Source: Plesiocystis pacifica SIR-1
GTDB taxonomy: Bacteria; Myxococcota_A; Polyangia; Nannocystales; Nannocystaceae
DNA length: 52,554 bases
Direction: 5' to 3'
NCBI RefSeq assembly: GCF_000170895.1
Contig: NZ_ABCS01000073.1
Coordinates: forward strand, 1 to 52,554
Position numbers and translations under genes: made by a program. The notes below the pieces were generated by a model that worked only from the letters and a program-made list of their open reading frames with translations, was not told the DNA's origin and searched no databases. Of the stretch, positions 6,375-14,872 are shown one piece after another. Position 1 is the stretch's first letter; every line of letters begins with the position of its first letter.

Positions 6375-8858
6375 GTGACGGAAATCCGAGCGACGGCGAT
6401 GACAAGGGCGATCGTGACTGCCCAGGCCTACCTCCCCCCGGTCGAGCCCTCGAGCAGCGCCGAGTCCATGGTCGACGCCCACGCCCGCGCCCTCGAGGCC
6501 GGCGAAGCGCGGCTGCTGGCTGCCCTCGACAGGGCCGGCGTCGCTCCCGAGCCGCTCCCCCTCCTCCACCCCGCGCGCGTCCCCATCGCAGCGTCGAGCG
6601 TGTCTCGAAGCTCGGAGCGCGAGACCCTCGCGGCCCTCATCCGGGCCATGGCCTCGCCCCTGTCTCCGACCCACGGAGGCGTCGTGTGGCTCGACGTGGA
6701 CGCGGCCCTCGAGCGCGAGCGGGTCCTGGTCGAGGCGCTCCAGCGCAGCGTGGGCGAGCTGCCCCTGCGCAACATGGCCGCGTTCAAGGCCAACCACAGC
6801 TCGCTCTTGCAGTTCGCGCGGGTCCAGGCCGACGCGGGCGCGGGCGTGGAGGTGGCGAGCCTGCCCGAGCTCTACACGGCGCTGTGCGTGGGCGTACGGC
6901 CGGGCGCGGTGGTGTTTGGCAATACCAACCTCAACGCCCGGGAGCTGCTGATTGCGATGCACCTGGGCGTGACGGCCTTTTGCTTCGACCACCCCGCCAA
7001 GCTCGCCCGCGTCCTCGACTGCGCGCGCACGCGCGAAGGAGGCGTCGCGCGCCTGCGGCCGCTCCTGCGCCTGGCCGCTCCCTACGCGAGCGCGGCCCTG
7101 AGCATGGAGCGCTTTGGCCTCGACGTGGACAAGAGCCCGGGCCTGCTCGAGGCCGTCCTCGATCGCCTCGCCGCGGCGGGCTCGGCCCTCACCGGGGTGT
7201 CCTTCCACGTCGGCATCGGGGCCCGGAGCACGGCGGTCTACGAGCAGGTGTTCGCCCAGGCCGAGGCCGTGTTCGCGGCCGCGAAGGCGCGCACTGGCGT
7301 CGCGCCGTGGATCGTCGACATCGGCGGAGGTCTGGGCTTCGACGACACGCCCAACCGCTACCTGGGCACGCTGGCCGTCGCTGATCAAGTGCGCGAGCTC
7401 GGCCGCGGGGTCCGGAGGCTGCACCAGCGCGTCCCGGAGCTGCGCGAGGTGTGGTCCGAGATCGGCCAGGGGGCCCTCGGTCGGGCGGGCTCGATGCTGT
7501 CGCCGGTGGAGTTCGTCGAGCACCGCGACAACCCGAGCCGGAGCGCGCGCGTGTGCGTCCCGACCTTGCCGGGGAGCTTCCTGTGGGCCAAGCGAAGCAC
7601 CCCGGTCCACGCCGAGCGCGAGCAGTGGCTGGTCACTGCCACGGGCGCGTGGGCGGTCCCGGTCTCACGCTTCGTCAGCCTCCAGCCCGAGCTGTGGGTG
7701 CTGCGCGAAGACGGAGAGGTCGCCAGGGTCGACGCGGAGGGGCCCCTGGTGCCGACCTTGGTGTTTGGCAAGAGCTGCGAGCCCACGGACTGCCTCAACC
7801 CCGCCGCCCCCGAGCGCGGGGGCGAGATGATCCGCTTTTTGCTGCCCGACCTGAGCCGCCGCCCCGCCAACGAGCGCTACGTGTTGCGGCTGCGCGGCGC
7901 GGCCTACATGGACACCGCGGGCGAGTTCAACGGCCAGACCTCCCGGGCCTTCCCGTGGCGCTACAGCCTGGGCGAGCCCGCCCGCGGACCCCGCAAGGCC
8001 CCAGCGCTCGTGCGCGCGCCGACCTGGGAGTACCGCGAGCGCCTGCTCAGCCCCAACGTCGTCCAGGCCGCGCAGATCCACGCCGCGCGGGAGCTCATCG
8101 CCGAGCAGTTCCTCGAGCGCGAGCAGATGATCGCGTGGCTGCGCCAGACCGGCCAGCTGCGCGCGAAGGCGGAGCTCGAGGCGCTGCGCTACGGGCTGTG
8201 GCAGGCGGTGGACGAGTGCGTCGGCAGCGGCTTGAGCGTGGTCCGGCTCAAGCTGCGCCCGGGCCAGCCGGACGCCGAGGGCGAGGTCGTCGGGGCCCTG
8301 GCCGCGAAGGTGGTGCGGGCGCGAGACGTGCCCACGCAGCCTCTGGCCATGGTCGGCGAGTGGGAGCGGCGGGTGTCTCGGCTGATGTTCGAGCTCGAGG
8401 CGAGCTTGATGCGTCGGGCTCGTCGCCTCGACGGGGGCCTGCGCGAGAAGCTGTTCCCCATGGCCTACATCGCGATGACGGCCAAGCGCCCGGGGGAGGG
8501 CGCGCCCGCCCACGCCATGCGCCAGCGGGTGGTCGATCTGGCTAGGGGCCTCGGCGGGATCAAGACCGTCACCTCCATGAGCACCGGCGAGCGCTCGTGC
8601 GCCGTCGCCGAGCGCGTCCCAGGTTGCTTTCCCATGTTCGTCACCCCCTACGCCGACATTCACTTCCACGGCCGCCGGCCCTTCGAGGGCGTCCGCTTCG
8701 GGGCGAAGCCCGGCGAGCTGCGCTTTTACGCCCACGATCTGCGCGGGCCCCATCGCGCCCTCGAGCCCCTCCCGCAGGCCGAGCGGCTGCGCCTGGTGAT
8801 TCGCGACCAGGGCGCGCAGGCCCTCGGGCTCGGCGAGCATTGGGGGGCGGGAGCATGA
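6375..8858 (+). CDS. Fold-type III PLP decarboxylase-like protein with a large C-terminal extension
   Basis: An 827-residue protein. Residues about 100-530 form an ornithine/diaminopimelate-decarboxylase-type unit. Lys138 in AAFKAN is the PLP Schiff-base lysine. SFHVG (His278) stacks on the cofactor, and DIGGG (315-319) plus Glu362 (in EIGQGALG) bind phosphate and pyridine nitrogen. GKSCEPTDC (Cys468) and RGAAYM (Tyr511) match the cross-subunit Cys and the tail motif of ornithine decarboxylase, and EFNG precedes the end of the domain. All key residues are present, so catalysis is likely. The C-terminal approximately 275 residues, with FVTPYADIHFHG near 755-766, match nothing I know, and ordinary family members (about 400-450 residues) lack them. 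The start may be GTG 6375 or ATG 6399; neither has a clear ribosome binding site. Its stop overlaps the next start (ATGA). A decarboxylase or a racemase-like activity are both possible. Confidence 0.85.
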   Translation: MTEIRATAMTRAIVTAQAYLPPVEPSSSAESMVDAHARALEAGEARLLAALDRAGVAPEPLPLLHPARVPIAASSVSRSSERETLAALIRAMASPLSPTHGGVVWLDVDAALERERVLVEALQRSVGELPLRNMAAFKANHSSLLQFARVQADAGAGVEVASLPELYTALCVGVRPGAVVFGNTNLNARELLIAMHLGVTAFCFDHPAKLARVLDCARTREGGVARLRPLLRLAAPYASAALSMERFGLDVDKSPGLLEAVLDRLAAAGSALTGVSFHVGIGARSTAVYEQVFAQAEAVFAAAKARTGVAPWIVDIGGGLGFDDTPNRYLGTLAVADQVRELGRGVRRLHQRVPELREVWSEIGQGALGRAGSMLSPVEFVEHRDNPSRSARVCVPTLPGSFLWAKRSTPVHAEREQWLVTATGAWAVPVSRFVSLQPELWVLREDGEVARVDAEGPLVPTLVFGKSCEPTDCLNPAAPERGGEMIRFLLPDLSRRPANERYVLRLRGAAYMDTAGEFNGQTSRAFPWRYSLGEPARGPRKAPALVRAPTWEYRERLLSPNVVQAAQIHAARELIAEQFLEREQMIAWLRQTGQLRAKAELEALRYGLWQAVDECVGSGLSVVRLKLRPGQPDAEGEVVGALAAKVVRARDVPTQPLAMVGEWERRVSRLMFELEASLMRRARRLDGGLREKLFPMAYIAMTAKRPGEGAPAHAMRQRVVDLARGLGGIKTVTSMSTGERSCAVAERVPGCFPMFVTPYADIHFHGRRPFEGVRFGAKPGELRFYAHDLRGPHRALEPLPQAERLRLVIRDQGAQALGLGEHWGAGA

Positions 8859-10105
8859 CCGCCGCGCTCGAGGCCCTGGTCCGGCACGCGCGTCGCTGCG
8901 CCTTTTACCGGGAGCTCTACGCCGAGTCGCCGGAGGTGGTGCGCTCGCTCGCCGAGCTCCCGCGGGTCGAGCAGGGGGCCTACTGGTCCGCCTACCGGGC
9001 CGCGCGCGAGCGCGTGTTGTGCGGCGAGCACGTCGACGGCCTGATGCTGTCTTCGGGCGGGACCACGGGGGCGCCCAAGCGCACCCACGTCAGCCAAAAC
9101 GAGTGGACGAAGATCGCCGTGGCCGGCAGCGAGGCTCTGCTGAGCGCGGGCCTCGAGCTCGGCGACCGCGTGGGCAACCTGTGCACGGCGGGCGACCTGG
9201 CGACCTCCATGCTGTTCATCCACGCCTCGGTGCTCCACGCCCGCGTGCCCATGCTCGAGCTCCCCCTGGGCAGCGCCCTGCCCCCCGAGACCCTCGCCGA
9301 GCGCATCCACGAGCTGAGCGTCCATGCCCTCGTGGGCACCCCGAGCGTGCTCTCGCGCGTGCTCGAGGCCTACGCGCGCCAGCGGGGGGCGGGGCCCAAG
9401 AGTCTGCGCAAGCTGCTCTTTCTGGGCGAGATGCTGGCGAAGGACCAGGCCGACCAGATGCGCGCGTGGGTCCCCGGCCTGGCCATCGCCTCGGCGGGGC
9501 ACTCGATGGTCGACATCGGCCTGGTCGGCGTCGCCGATCCGAGCTGCGCCTTGGGGGAGCACCGCGAGCTGTCCGAGTGCGTGCGCCTCGAGATCGTCGA
9601 CCCCGAGACCGGGGCGGTCATCGACGAGCCGGGGCAGCCGGGGGAGCTGCTGGTGACCTCCCTCGTGCGTCGCCTGCAGCCGATGATCCGCTACCAGGTC
9701 GGCGATCAGGCGATGTGGGTCGAGCCCCCGGGCCCAGGCCGCAAGTACCAGCTGCTCGGGCGCGCGCCCGCGTTTTGGTCGCTGTCCGCGGGCTCCTACA
9801 CCTTCGCCGACGTCGAGCGGGTGGTCGCGGAGGCGGGCGTGCGGACCGCGGCGCTCCAGCTGCACGTGTCGCGGGAGGGAGACCGAGAGCGCCTGGTGAT
9901 CAAGCTGGTGCCCGCCCGCGGCCAGGTCGAGAGCGCCGAGCTCGGGGCGCGCGTCGTCGAGCTCTTGCTCGCGCGCCTGAGGTGGATCCGCCGCGACATC
10001 GCGGCCGGCCTCGTCGCCCCCGTCACCGTCGAGTGGTGTGTCCCCGGCGACCTGACCCTGAGCGCGCGCGCGGGCAAGACCCTGCTGGTCGTGGATACCC
10101 GCTGA
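8855..10105 (+). CDS. PaaK-like adenylate-forming (ANL superfamily) enzyme
   Basis: A 416-residue acyl- or aminoacyl-adenylating enzyme. The start overlaps the upstream stop in ATGA (8855-8858), so translation is coupled to the PLP enzyme. The phosphate-binding motif is SSGGTTGAPK (residues 66-75). MIRYQVGDQAMW (277-288) matches the RYxxGD block of phenylacetate-CoA ligases, and LLGRAP (300-305) is the hinge region before the small C-terminal domain. The length fits the PaaK branch. The substrate is unknown. The coupling suggests that it activates the carboxylate on which the PLP enzyme acts, or the product of that enzyme. No carrier protein gene is nearby, so the acceptor could be CoA or a small molecule. 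It converges with the ceramidase-like gene, with only 3 bp between stops. Confidence 0.85.
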   Translation: MTAALEALVRHARRCAFYRELYAESPEVVRSLAELPRVEQGAYWSAYRAARERVLCGEHVDGLMLSSGGTTGAPKRTHVSQNEWTKIAVAGSEALLSAGLELGDRVGNLCTAGDLATSMLFIHASVLHARVPMLELPLGSALPPETLAERIHELSVHALVGTPSVLSRVLEAYARQRGAGPKSLRKLLFLGEMLAKDQADQMRAWVPGLAIASAGHSMVDIGLVGVADPSCALGEHRELSECVRLEIVDPETGAVIDEPGQPGELLVTSLVRRLQPMIRYQVGDQAMWVEPPGPGRKYQLLGRAPAFWSLSAGSYTFADVERVVAEAGVRTAALQLHVSREGDRERLVIKLVPARGQVESAELGARVVELLLARLRWIRRDIAAGLVAPVTVEWCVPGDLTLSARAGKTLLVVDTR

Positions 10106-10108
10106 GGG

Positions 10109-11575
10109 TTAGAAAGTATCCAGGCCGATGAGCGCGACCATGATCCCCTGGGTCGTGTCGCCGACGCTCTGGCCCAGGGACACGCTCTCCTCGTAGTCGT
10201 CGTTGAGGCCGGTCTGCCACTCGTCGCTGGGCACGAAGTAGCCCAGGGCGTCGCCCGAGTTGCCGAGCACGGCGCGGTAGGGGGCGGTCATGGCCTCCTT
10301 GACCGGGAGGCCGTTGCGGGTCAGCGACTCGCCGGGGAAGGCGATGAGCTGGACCTGCTCGCCCAGGCGCAGGTAGGTGGTCTGGGTGGTGACGGAGTTG
10401 CCGCCCCCGCCCCCGTCGAAGTCGTACTGCAGGATGCCCAGGAGCGCGGCGAGGTTGAACAGGGCGTTGTCGACGGGCAGGTCCCACTCGGCGTAGTCGT
10501 GGACGAGGATCGGCTCGACGGCCTCGGTGCCCTCGAGGGCGAGGGCGGCCTCGGTGGCCACGAGCTCGCCGTAGGCCGCGGCCTCCTCGAAGTCGTCGGC
10601 GTACATGCCGTCGGGGACGTCGGGGGACACGTCGCCGAGGATGCCGTTGAAGAACAGCACCGGGCCGCCGGTGTCGGCCTCGAGGTTGTCGACGACGTAG
10701 CCGCAGTAGTCCCGGGACAGCTCCTTGTTGCTCTCGGGCAGGATCACGGGGTGGGCGGCGAAGGACAGCAGGGTGCCCAACAAGGCGTCGTCGGCGAGGC
10801 TGCGGGCCTCGAGCACGAACAGCTCGTCGTCGGTGAAGCCCCAGTCCCGGCGGTTGCGGTTGTCGGCCGTGCCCGCGGCGGCGCTGAGGTTGGCGTCGAC
10901 GCGGTCGGCCCACGCGCTCGCCATGGAGTCGACGGTCTCGTCGATGACCTTGTCGCGGTAGGCCGAGCTGACGCCGCCCCACAGGCCCTGGAAGTCCGGG
11001 CCCGAGTGGGTGTGCGTGGTCGAGATGATGATCTGCTCCTCGCTCAGGCCCGTGGCCGCGGCGGCTTGTTGGCGGATCTCCCGGGTCCACTGGTTGCCCA
11101 TGCCGACCGCGTCGACGACGCTCAGGATCACGCCGTCGTCGCCCAGGCCCACGGCCATGGTCCGGGCGTAGATCGAGTCGTGCACCCCCGTGGTCACGCC
11201 GCGGGTAAAGGGCGCGCCGTAGCCCCCGAGGAACAGCCCGGCCTGCTCGGCCTGGGTGGGGTCGAGGTTGCGGATGTCGACGCCGACCTGGAAGTGGCTG
11301 GGCTCCTCGCCGGTCTCGGTGTCCGTCTCGGACTCGGTGTCCGTCTCGGTCTCGGTCTCGGTCTCGGTTCCCGTCTCGGTCGTCTCGGACTCGGACTCGG
11401 ACTCGGACCCAGTCTCGGAGCTCTCGCTGGTGCCCTCGGTCCCGACCTCGTCATCGGTGGCCTCGGAGCCAGCCTCCGCGTCGTCGCCGTTCACGTCGTC
11501 GGCGCACGCGAGCGGGAGGGCGAGGGAGAGGGCGAGGAGGGGCAGGCTTCCAAGTCGGCGAGTCGAACGGGGCAT
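10109..11575 (-). CDS. Neutral ceramidase-like lipoprotein
   Basis: A 488-residue exported protein. The start at 11575 is supported by GGAG about 7 nt upstream and by a signal peptide ending ALPLAC (Cys24). Upstream in-frame codons are Arg/Pro/Ser-rich and not real. Residues 25-92 are an acidic Ser/Thr/Glu linker encoded by hexanucleotide repeats. The domain matches the neutral/alkaline ceramidase N-terminal fold: TTHTHSGPD (187-194, zinc-binding His), NRNRRD (239-244) and FAAHPV (His275, second zinc His). Classical ceramidases are about 650 residues with a C-terminal immunoglobulin-like domain, which is absent here, so substrate preference is open. Ceramidases release fatty acid from ceramide, and myxobacteria contain sphingolipids. 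The upstream region (11576-11714) has palindromic repeats. Confidence 0.85.
   Translation of the reverse strand: MPRSTRRLGSLPLLALSLALPLACADDVNGDDAEAGSEATDDEVGTEGTSESSETGSESESESETTETGTETETETETDTESETDTETGEEPSHFQVGVDIRNLDPTQAEQAGLFLGGYGAPFTRGVTTGVHDSIYARTMAVGLGDDGVILSVVDAVGMGNQWTREIRQQAAAATGLSEEQIIISTTHTHSGPDFQGLWGGVSSAYRDKVIDETVDSMASAWADRVDANLSAAAGTADNRNRRDWGFTDDELFVLEARSLADDALLGTLLSFAAHPVILPESNKELSRDYCGYVVDNLEADTGGPVLFFNGILGDVSPDVPDGMYADDFEEAAAYGELVATEAALALEGTEAVEPILVHDYAEWDLPVDNALFNLAALLGILQYDFDGGGGGNSVTTQTTYLRLGEQVQLIAFPGESLTRNGLPVKEAMTAPYRAVLGNSGDALGYFVPSDEWQTGLNDDYEESVSLGQSVGDTTQGIMVALIGLDTF
11315..11420 (-). repeat. Hexanucleotide repeats encoding a Ser/Thr/Glu linker
   Basis: Within the ceramidase-like gene the plus strand shows CTCGGT repeated four times in tandem (11345-11368) and CTCGGA repeated four times (11384-11407), with further degenerate units around them. 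Read on the minus strand they encode alternating Thr-Glu and Ser-Glu. The unit is two codons, so gain or loss changes only linker length and not the frame. Confidence 0.85.
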
Positions 11576-11598
11576 CAAAAACTCCAACCCCGCGGGGA

Positions 11599-11692
11599 AC
11601 CGGGCAAAGGTCCCGGTCCATCCACGGCATCGAGAGACTCTCGCAATGGCGTCAGCGGGGCAATCAGTGCGCGTGAGTGGAGACTCTCGCAA
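11599..11692. promoter_or_regulatory. Leader with palindrome and 13-bp direct repeat upstream of the ceramidase-like gene
   Basis: The 139-bp gap between the kinase stop (11715) and the ceramidase-like start (11575) has three features. A hairpin ACCGGG-N7-CCCGGT lies at 11599-11617. A perfect palindrome CGAGAG-A-CTCTCG lies at 11631-11643. The 13-mer GAGACTCTCGCAA occurs twice (11634-11646 and 11680-11692), with starts 46 bp apart. The arrangement could be an operator pair or promoter elements; the role is inferred only from position. Confidence 0.4.
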
Positions 11693-11714
11693 AGGCCCGC
11701 GGCCGGCGAGGGAA

Positions 11715-14700
11715 TCAGGGGGCGCCGAGGGGGATCGCCTCGCGCTTTGCCCACTCGCGGAGCTCGGCGAGGGTGCTCGCGTCCTGCTCGGAGTAGGTGC
11801 TCGCGGCGATGCGCGCGTGCTTCGTGGCGGCCTCGCGCTCGCCCCTGGCGAGGTGAACCGAGGCGATCTCAAAGTGGGCCCTCCCCAAGCGCTCGGTGCT
11901 GAGCTCTTCGACTTGCATGTAGCTCTCGAGCGCGTGCTCGGCGAGGCTCAGCGCGCGCTCGAGGACCTCGTCGGTGGGCTCGGGGTCCGCGAGGTCGACG
12001 CGCGCGAGGTCGAGGAGGGTCTCGCCGAGGAGCTTGTGCGGGGGCGGACGCTTGGCCTCGATCATCGCCAGCGCGCGGCGGTGGTACTCGCGGGCGGCCT
12101 CGGGCTCGCCGCGGTCGAGCTCGACCCGGCCCAGGTGCTGGAGGACGATGATGATCTTGCGGTGGCCGGGGTCGTAGGTCTTCTCGCGGATGGTCAGCGC
12201 GCGCTCGAGCAGGGGCAGGGCCGCGGCGAAGTCCCCCGTTTCGTGGTGGGCCACGGCGAGGTTGACGAGGGTGGTCGAGAGCAGCGGGTGCTCGGGCCCG
12301 AGGGTCCGCTCGCGCACGGCCGCGGCGCGCTCGAGGGACGCGAACGCGGCCGTGTAGTCCTTCTTGCCGAGCTGGGCGATGCCGACGTTGTTGAGGCAAA
12401 AGGCCGTGGCCGGGTGCTCGGGGCCGTAGACGGCCTCGCGGATGGCGTAGGCCCGCTCGTAGGCGGCCAGGGCCTGCTCGTGGTCGCCGCGTCCGTAGGC
12501 GAGGGTGCCGATGTTGTTGAGCGGCGTGGCGACCTGGGGGTGGGTCGGTCCGAGCAGGTCCTCGCGCATGGTCAGGGAGCGCTGGTAGTAGGCCAGGGCC
12601 TCGTCGATGTCGCCCTCGGCCCGCGCGACGGAGCCGAGGTTGTTGAGCGCCGCCGCGACCCGGTGATGCTCGGTGCCCAGGCGTCGCTCCCAGATGGCGA
12701 GGGCGAGCTCGGCGTGCTCCCGGGCCGCGCGGTTGTCGCCCTTGGCGCGGAGGATCTGCCCGATCGCGTTGTGCAGCGTGGCGGCGGTCAGCCCGTCTTC
12801 GGCGTGGGCGCGGTCGAGGAAGAGCTCGCCGAGCTTGGCCCAGCGCAGGGCCTCGTCGTGGCGGACCAGATCGTTGCCGACGACGAAGGCGAGCTTGGCG
12901 AGGGCGAGGGCGGCGACCTCGTCGTGGCCCGACCGGGCGGCGCGCTCGAAGGCGTCCTCGAGCACCTCGGCGGCGCGCTCGTAGTCGCCGCTGTGGGCGA
13001 TGGTCCCGGCCCACACGACCTCGAACTCGGCGATCAGCGGCGGCCAGCCCGTGGTCATGACGCGCTCGCGCAGGCCCTCGGCGCGGCCCCGGGCGGCCTC
13101 GTGCTGACCCACGCTCGACTGCACGCCGATGGCCTCGAGCTCCTGGCGCAGGCGGGCGACCTCGTCCTGGAGCGCGGGCTGGTCCGGCGGCGCGGCGCGG
13201 CTGGCCAGCCAGCGCGAGTCGGTGCAGCGCTCGAGCCGGGGCAGGTCGGCGACGCCCTGGACCGCGCGCTGGATCAGGTCGGCCTCGAGCTCGGGCTCGA
13301 CGAGGGCGTCGCGGAGCTTCTCGACCGCGGCCCGGCTCTCGTCGAGGCAGGCGTCGACCTGGGCGCGGAACTCCGGGGGGTGGCGGTCCTCGAGCTCGGT
13401 GTCCACGCAGACCTCGCGGCGCAGCTCGGACCACTGGCTCAGGTAGGTGCGCAGGCCGTCGTCGACGTGGGTCCAGGTCTCGCCCGCGTAGGCCAGGCCG
13501 CTGGCGTCGAAGGCCTGCCTGGAGCGCTCGCGGGTCGACTCGGACCACATCGCCGGGCCCGCGTCGGCGGCCTGGGTGCAGCTGCCGAGGGTGGCCTGGC
13601 GGTCGAGGTGGCGCCAGCCGAGCACCCCCGCGAGGGCGGCCACGGCCAGGAAGGGGGTGGCGACGCGCCGCCGCAGCACCCAAGGGTCGCTGTCGAGGGC
13701 GTGGAGGAGGGCGTCCATGGACGGCCAGCGCGCCGCGGGGTCGTCCTCGAAGCCGCGCAGGATCACCCGCCGGACCCAGCTCGGGACCCGCCGCGCGCCG
13801 CTCGAGGGATCTTGGCGGCGGCCCTCGAGGATGGCCACGGACAGGGCGGCGATCGTCTCTCCCTGGAAGGGGCGCTCGCCGTAGAGGGCCTCCCACGCGG
13901 TCACGCAAAAGCCCCACTGGTCCGCGGCGGGCCCGGGGTCGAGGGCCTCGAACAGCTCGGGCGCCATGTAGGCCGGCGTGCCCATGATCGAGCCGTCGAG
14001 GGTCAGGCTCGAGGCCAGGGGGTTGATCTCCGAGGAGCTCAGATCGCTGTAGCTGCCCGTGCCGAGCCTCGCGTAGGACCCCGTGATGAAGCTGTCCCCC
14101 GCCTCGAGCTGGTCCGGTGACAGGGGCAGCTCCTGGCTGGGCTCGGGCAGGGGCGGGAGGGCGCCCTCGGCCCGGGCCAGGCCGAAGTCCATGACGCGCA
14201 CGCGGCCGTCGGCGTCGACCATGACGTTGTCGGGCTTGAAGTCGCGGTGGACGAGGCCCTTTTCGTGGGCGGCGGCCAGGCCCCGACCGGCGGCGACCAG
14301 GATCTGGATGGTCTCGCGCCACGATCGCGGGCGCTCGGCCAGCCACTCGTCGAGGGTCTGGCCCTCGATGAACTCCATGGCGATCCAGATCTGACCCGCC
14401 CACGTCCCGACGTCGTGGATAGCGACCACGTTGGGGTGGCTCAGGCGCGCCAGGGCCTGCGCCTCCCGGAGCAGGCGCAGGCGATCCTCTTGGGTGCCGC
14501 GTCGACGCAGCAGCAGCTTGAGGGCGACGCGGCGGTCGAGCTCCGGGTCGTAGGCCGCCCAGACCTCACCCATGCCGCCCGCGCCCAGGCGCGAGAGCAA
14601 TACGTAGCGGCCCACGGCGACGCCCGGCTCGAGTCGTCGGCGGCGAAGCAGCGGCTCTCCCAGCGGCCCCTCGCGCTCGGGGTCGGCCCCAGGCGTGAGG

Positions 14701-14747
14701 GTGTCGGCCATGGGAGTGTCCGTGGCGCTCACCCCCAAACCGTACAC
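11715..14747 (-). CDS. Transmembrane Ser/Thr protein kinase with TPR repeats
   Basis: About 1,000 residues. The kinase domain spans about 47-350: P-loop GAGGMG (55-60), Lys77, catalytic loop HRDFKPDN (168-175), DFG (187-189) and APE (262-264). The DFG-APE segment is about 75 residues, two to three times the usual length, and is rich in Ser/Thr. A single membrane helix (about 362-378) follows the kinase. The outer part holds a spacer and then at least six kinesin-light-chain-type TPRs (for example LNNLGSVARAEGDIDEAL, LNNIGTLAYGRGDHEQAL). The layout, cytoplasmic kinase then membrane then sensory TPR domain, is common in myxobacteria. Start candidates are GTG 14747, GTG 14732 and ATG 14711; none has a convincing ribosome binding site. 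It probably senses a peptide or protein partner through the TPRs. Confidence 0.93.
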   Translation of the reverse strand: MYGLGVSATDTPMADTLTPGADPEREGPLGEPLLRRRRLEPGVAVGRYVLLSRLGAGGMGEVWAAYDPELDRRVALKLLLRRRGTQEDRLRLLREAQALARLSHPNVVAIHDVGTWAGQIWIAMEFIEGQTLDEWLAERPRSWRETIQILVAAGRGLAAAHEKGLVHRDFKPDNVMVDADGRVRVMDFGLARAEGALPPLPEPSQELPLSPDQLEAGDSFITGSYARLGTGSYSDLSSSEINPLASSLTLDGSIMGTPAYMAPELFEALDPGPAADQWGFCVTAWEALYGERPFQGETIAALSVAILEGRRQDPSSGARRVPSWVRRVILRGFEDDPAARWPSMDALLHALDSDPWVLRRRVATPFLAVAALAGVLGWRHLDRQATLGSCTQAADAGPAMWSESTRERSRQAFDASGLAYAGETWTHVDDGLRTYLSQWSELRREVCVDTELEDRHPPEFRAQVDACLDESRAAVEKLRDALVEPELEADLIQRAVQGVADLPRLERCTDSRWLASRAAPPDQPALQDEVARLRQELEAIGVQSSVGQHEAARGRAEGLRERVMTTGWPPLIAEFEVVWAGTIAHSGDYERAAEVLEDAFERAARSGHDEVAALALAKLAFVVGNDLVRHDEALRWAKLGELFLDRAHAEDGLTAATLHNAIGQILRAKGDNRAAREHAELALAIWERRLGTEHHRVAAALNNLGSVARAEGDIDEALAYYQRSLTMREDLLGPTHPQVATPLNNIGTLAYGRGDHEQALAAYERAYAIREAVYGPEHPATAFCLNNVGIAQLGKKDYTAAFASLERAAAVRERTLGPEHPLLSTTLVNLAVAHHETGDFAAALPLLERALTIREKTYDPGHRKIIIVLQHLGRVELDRGEPEAAREYHRRALAMIEAKRPPPHKLLGETLLDLARVDLADPEPTDEVLERALSLAEHALESYMQVEELSTERLGRAHFEIASVHLARGEREAATKHARIAASTYSEQDASTLAELREWAKREAIPLGAP

Positions 14748-14803
14748 CCAAACGCATCAGTCCACCCACGCCGAGGGCGAGCGCGCGAATGCTCGCGAGC
14801 TTG

Positions 14804-14827
14804 CTCCATCGGCACCTCCATCGGCAC
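14804..14827. repeat. Perfect 12-bp tandem duplication
   Basis: CTCCATCGGCAC occurs twice in direct tandem in the 125-bp gap between the Fe-S carrier gene (3' end) and the kinase gene (5' end). Nearby GCTCGCGAGC (14791-14800) is a 10-bp palindrome. No function is evident. Confidence 0.7.
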
Positions 14828-14872
14828 TGAGCCGCAGCGCCTCGCCCTGACAGGGGTTGGGGTCGGCCGGGG

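Noticed and set aside
4674..7610. 978-codon minus-strand frame spanning the hydrolase and the decarboxylase
   Set aside because: Arg/Pro/Ala-rich product; it overlaps two genes with complete catalytic motifs in other frames.
6375..10105. Part of a polyketide or non-ribosomal peptide cluster
   Set aside because: No carrier protein, ketosynthase, condensation or thioesterase gene lies within the flanking genes.
11256..14120. 954-codon plus-strand frame opposite the kinase gene
   Set aside because: Repetitive Gly/Val/Glu/Leu product without a domain; the kinase-TPR reading explains the region.
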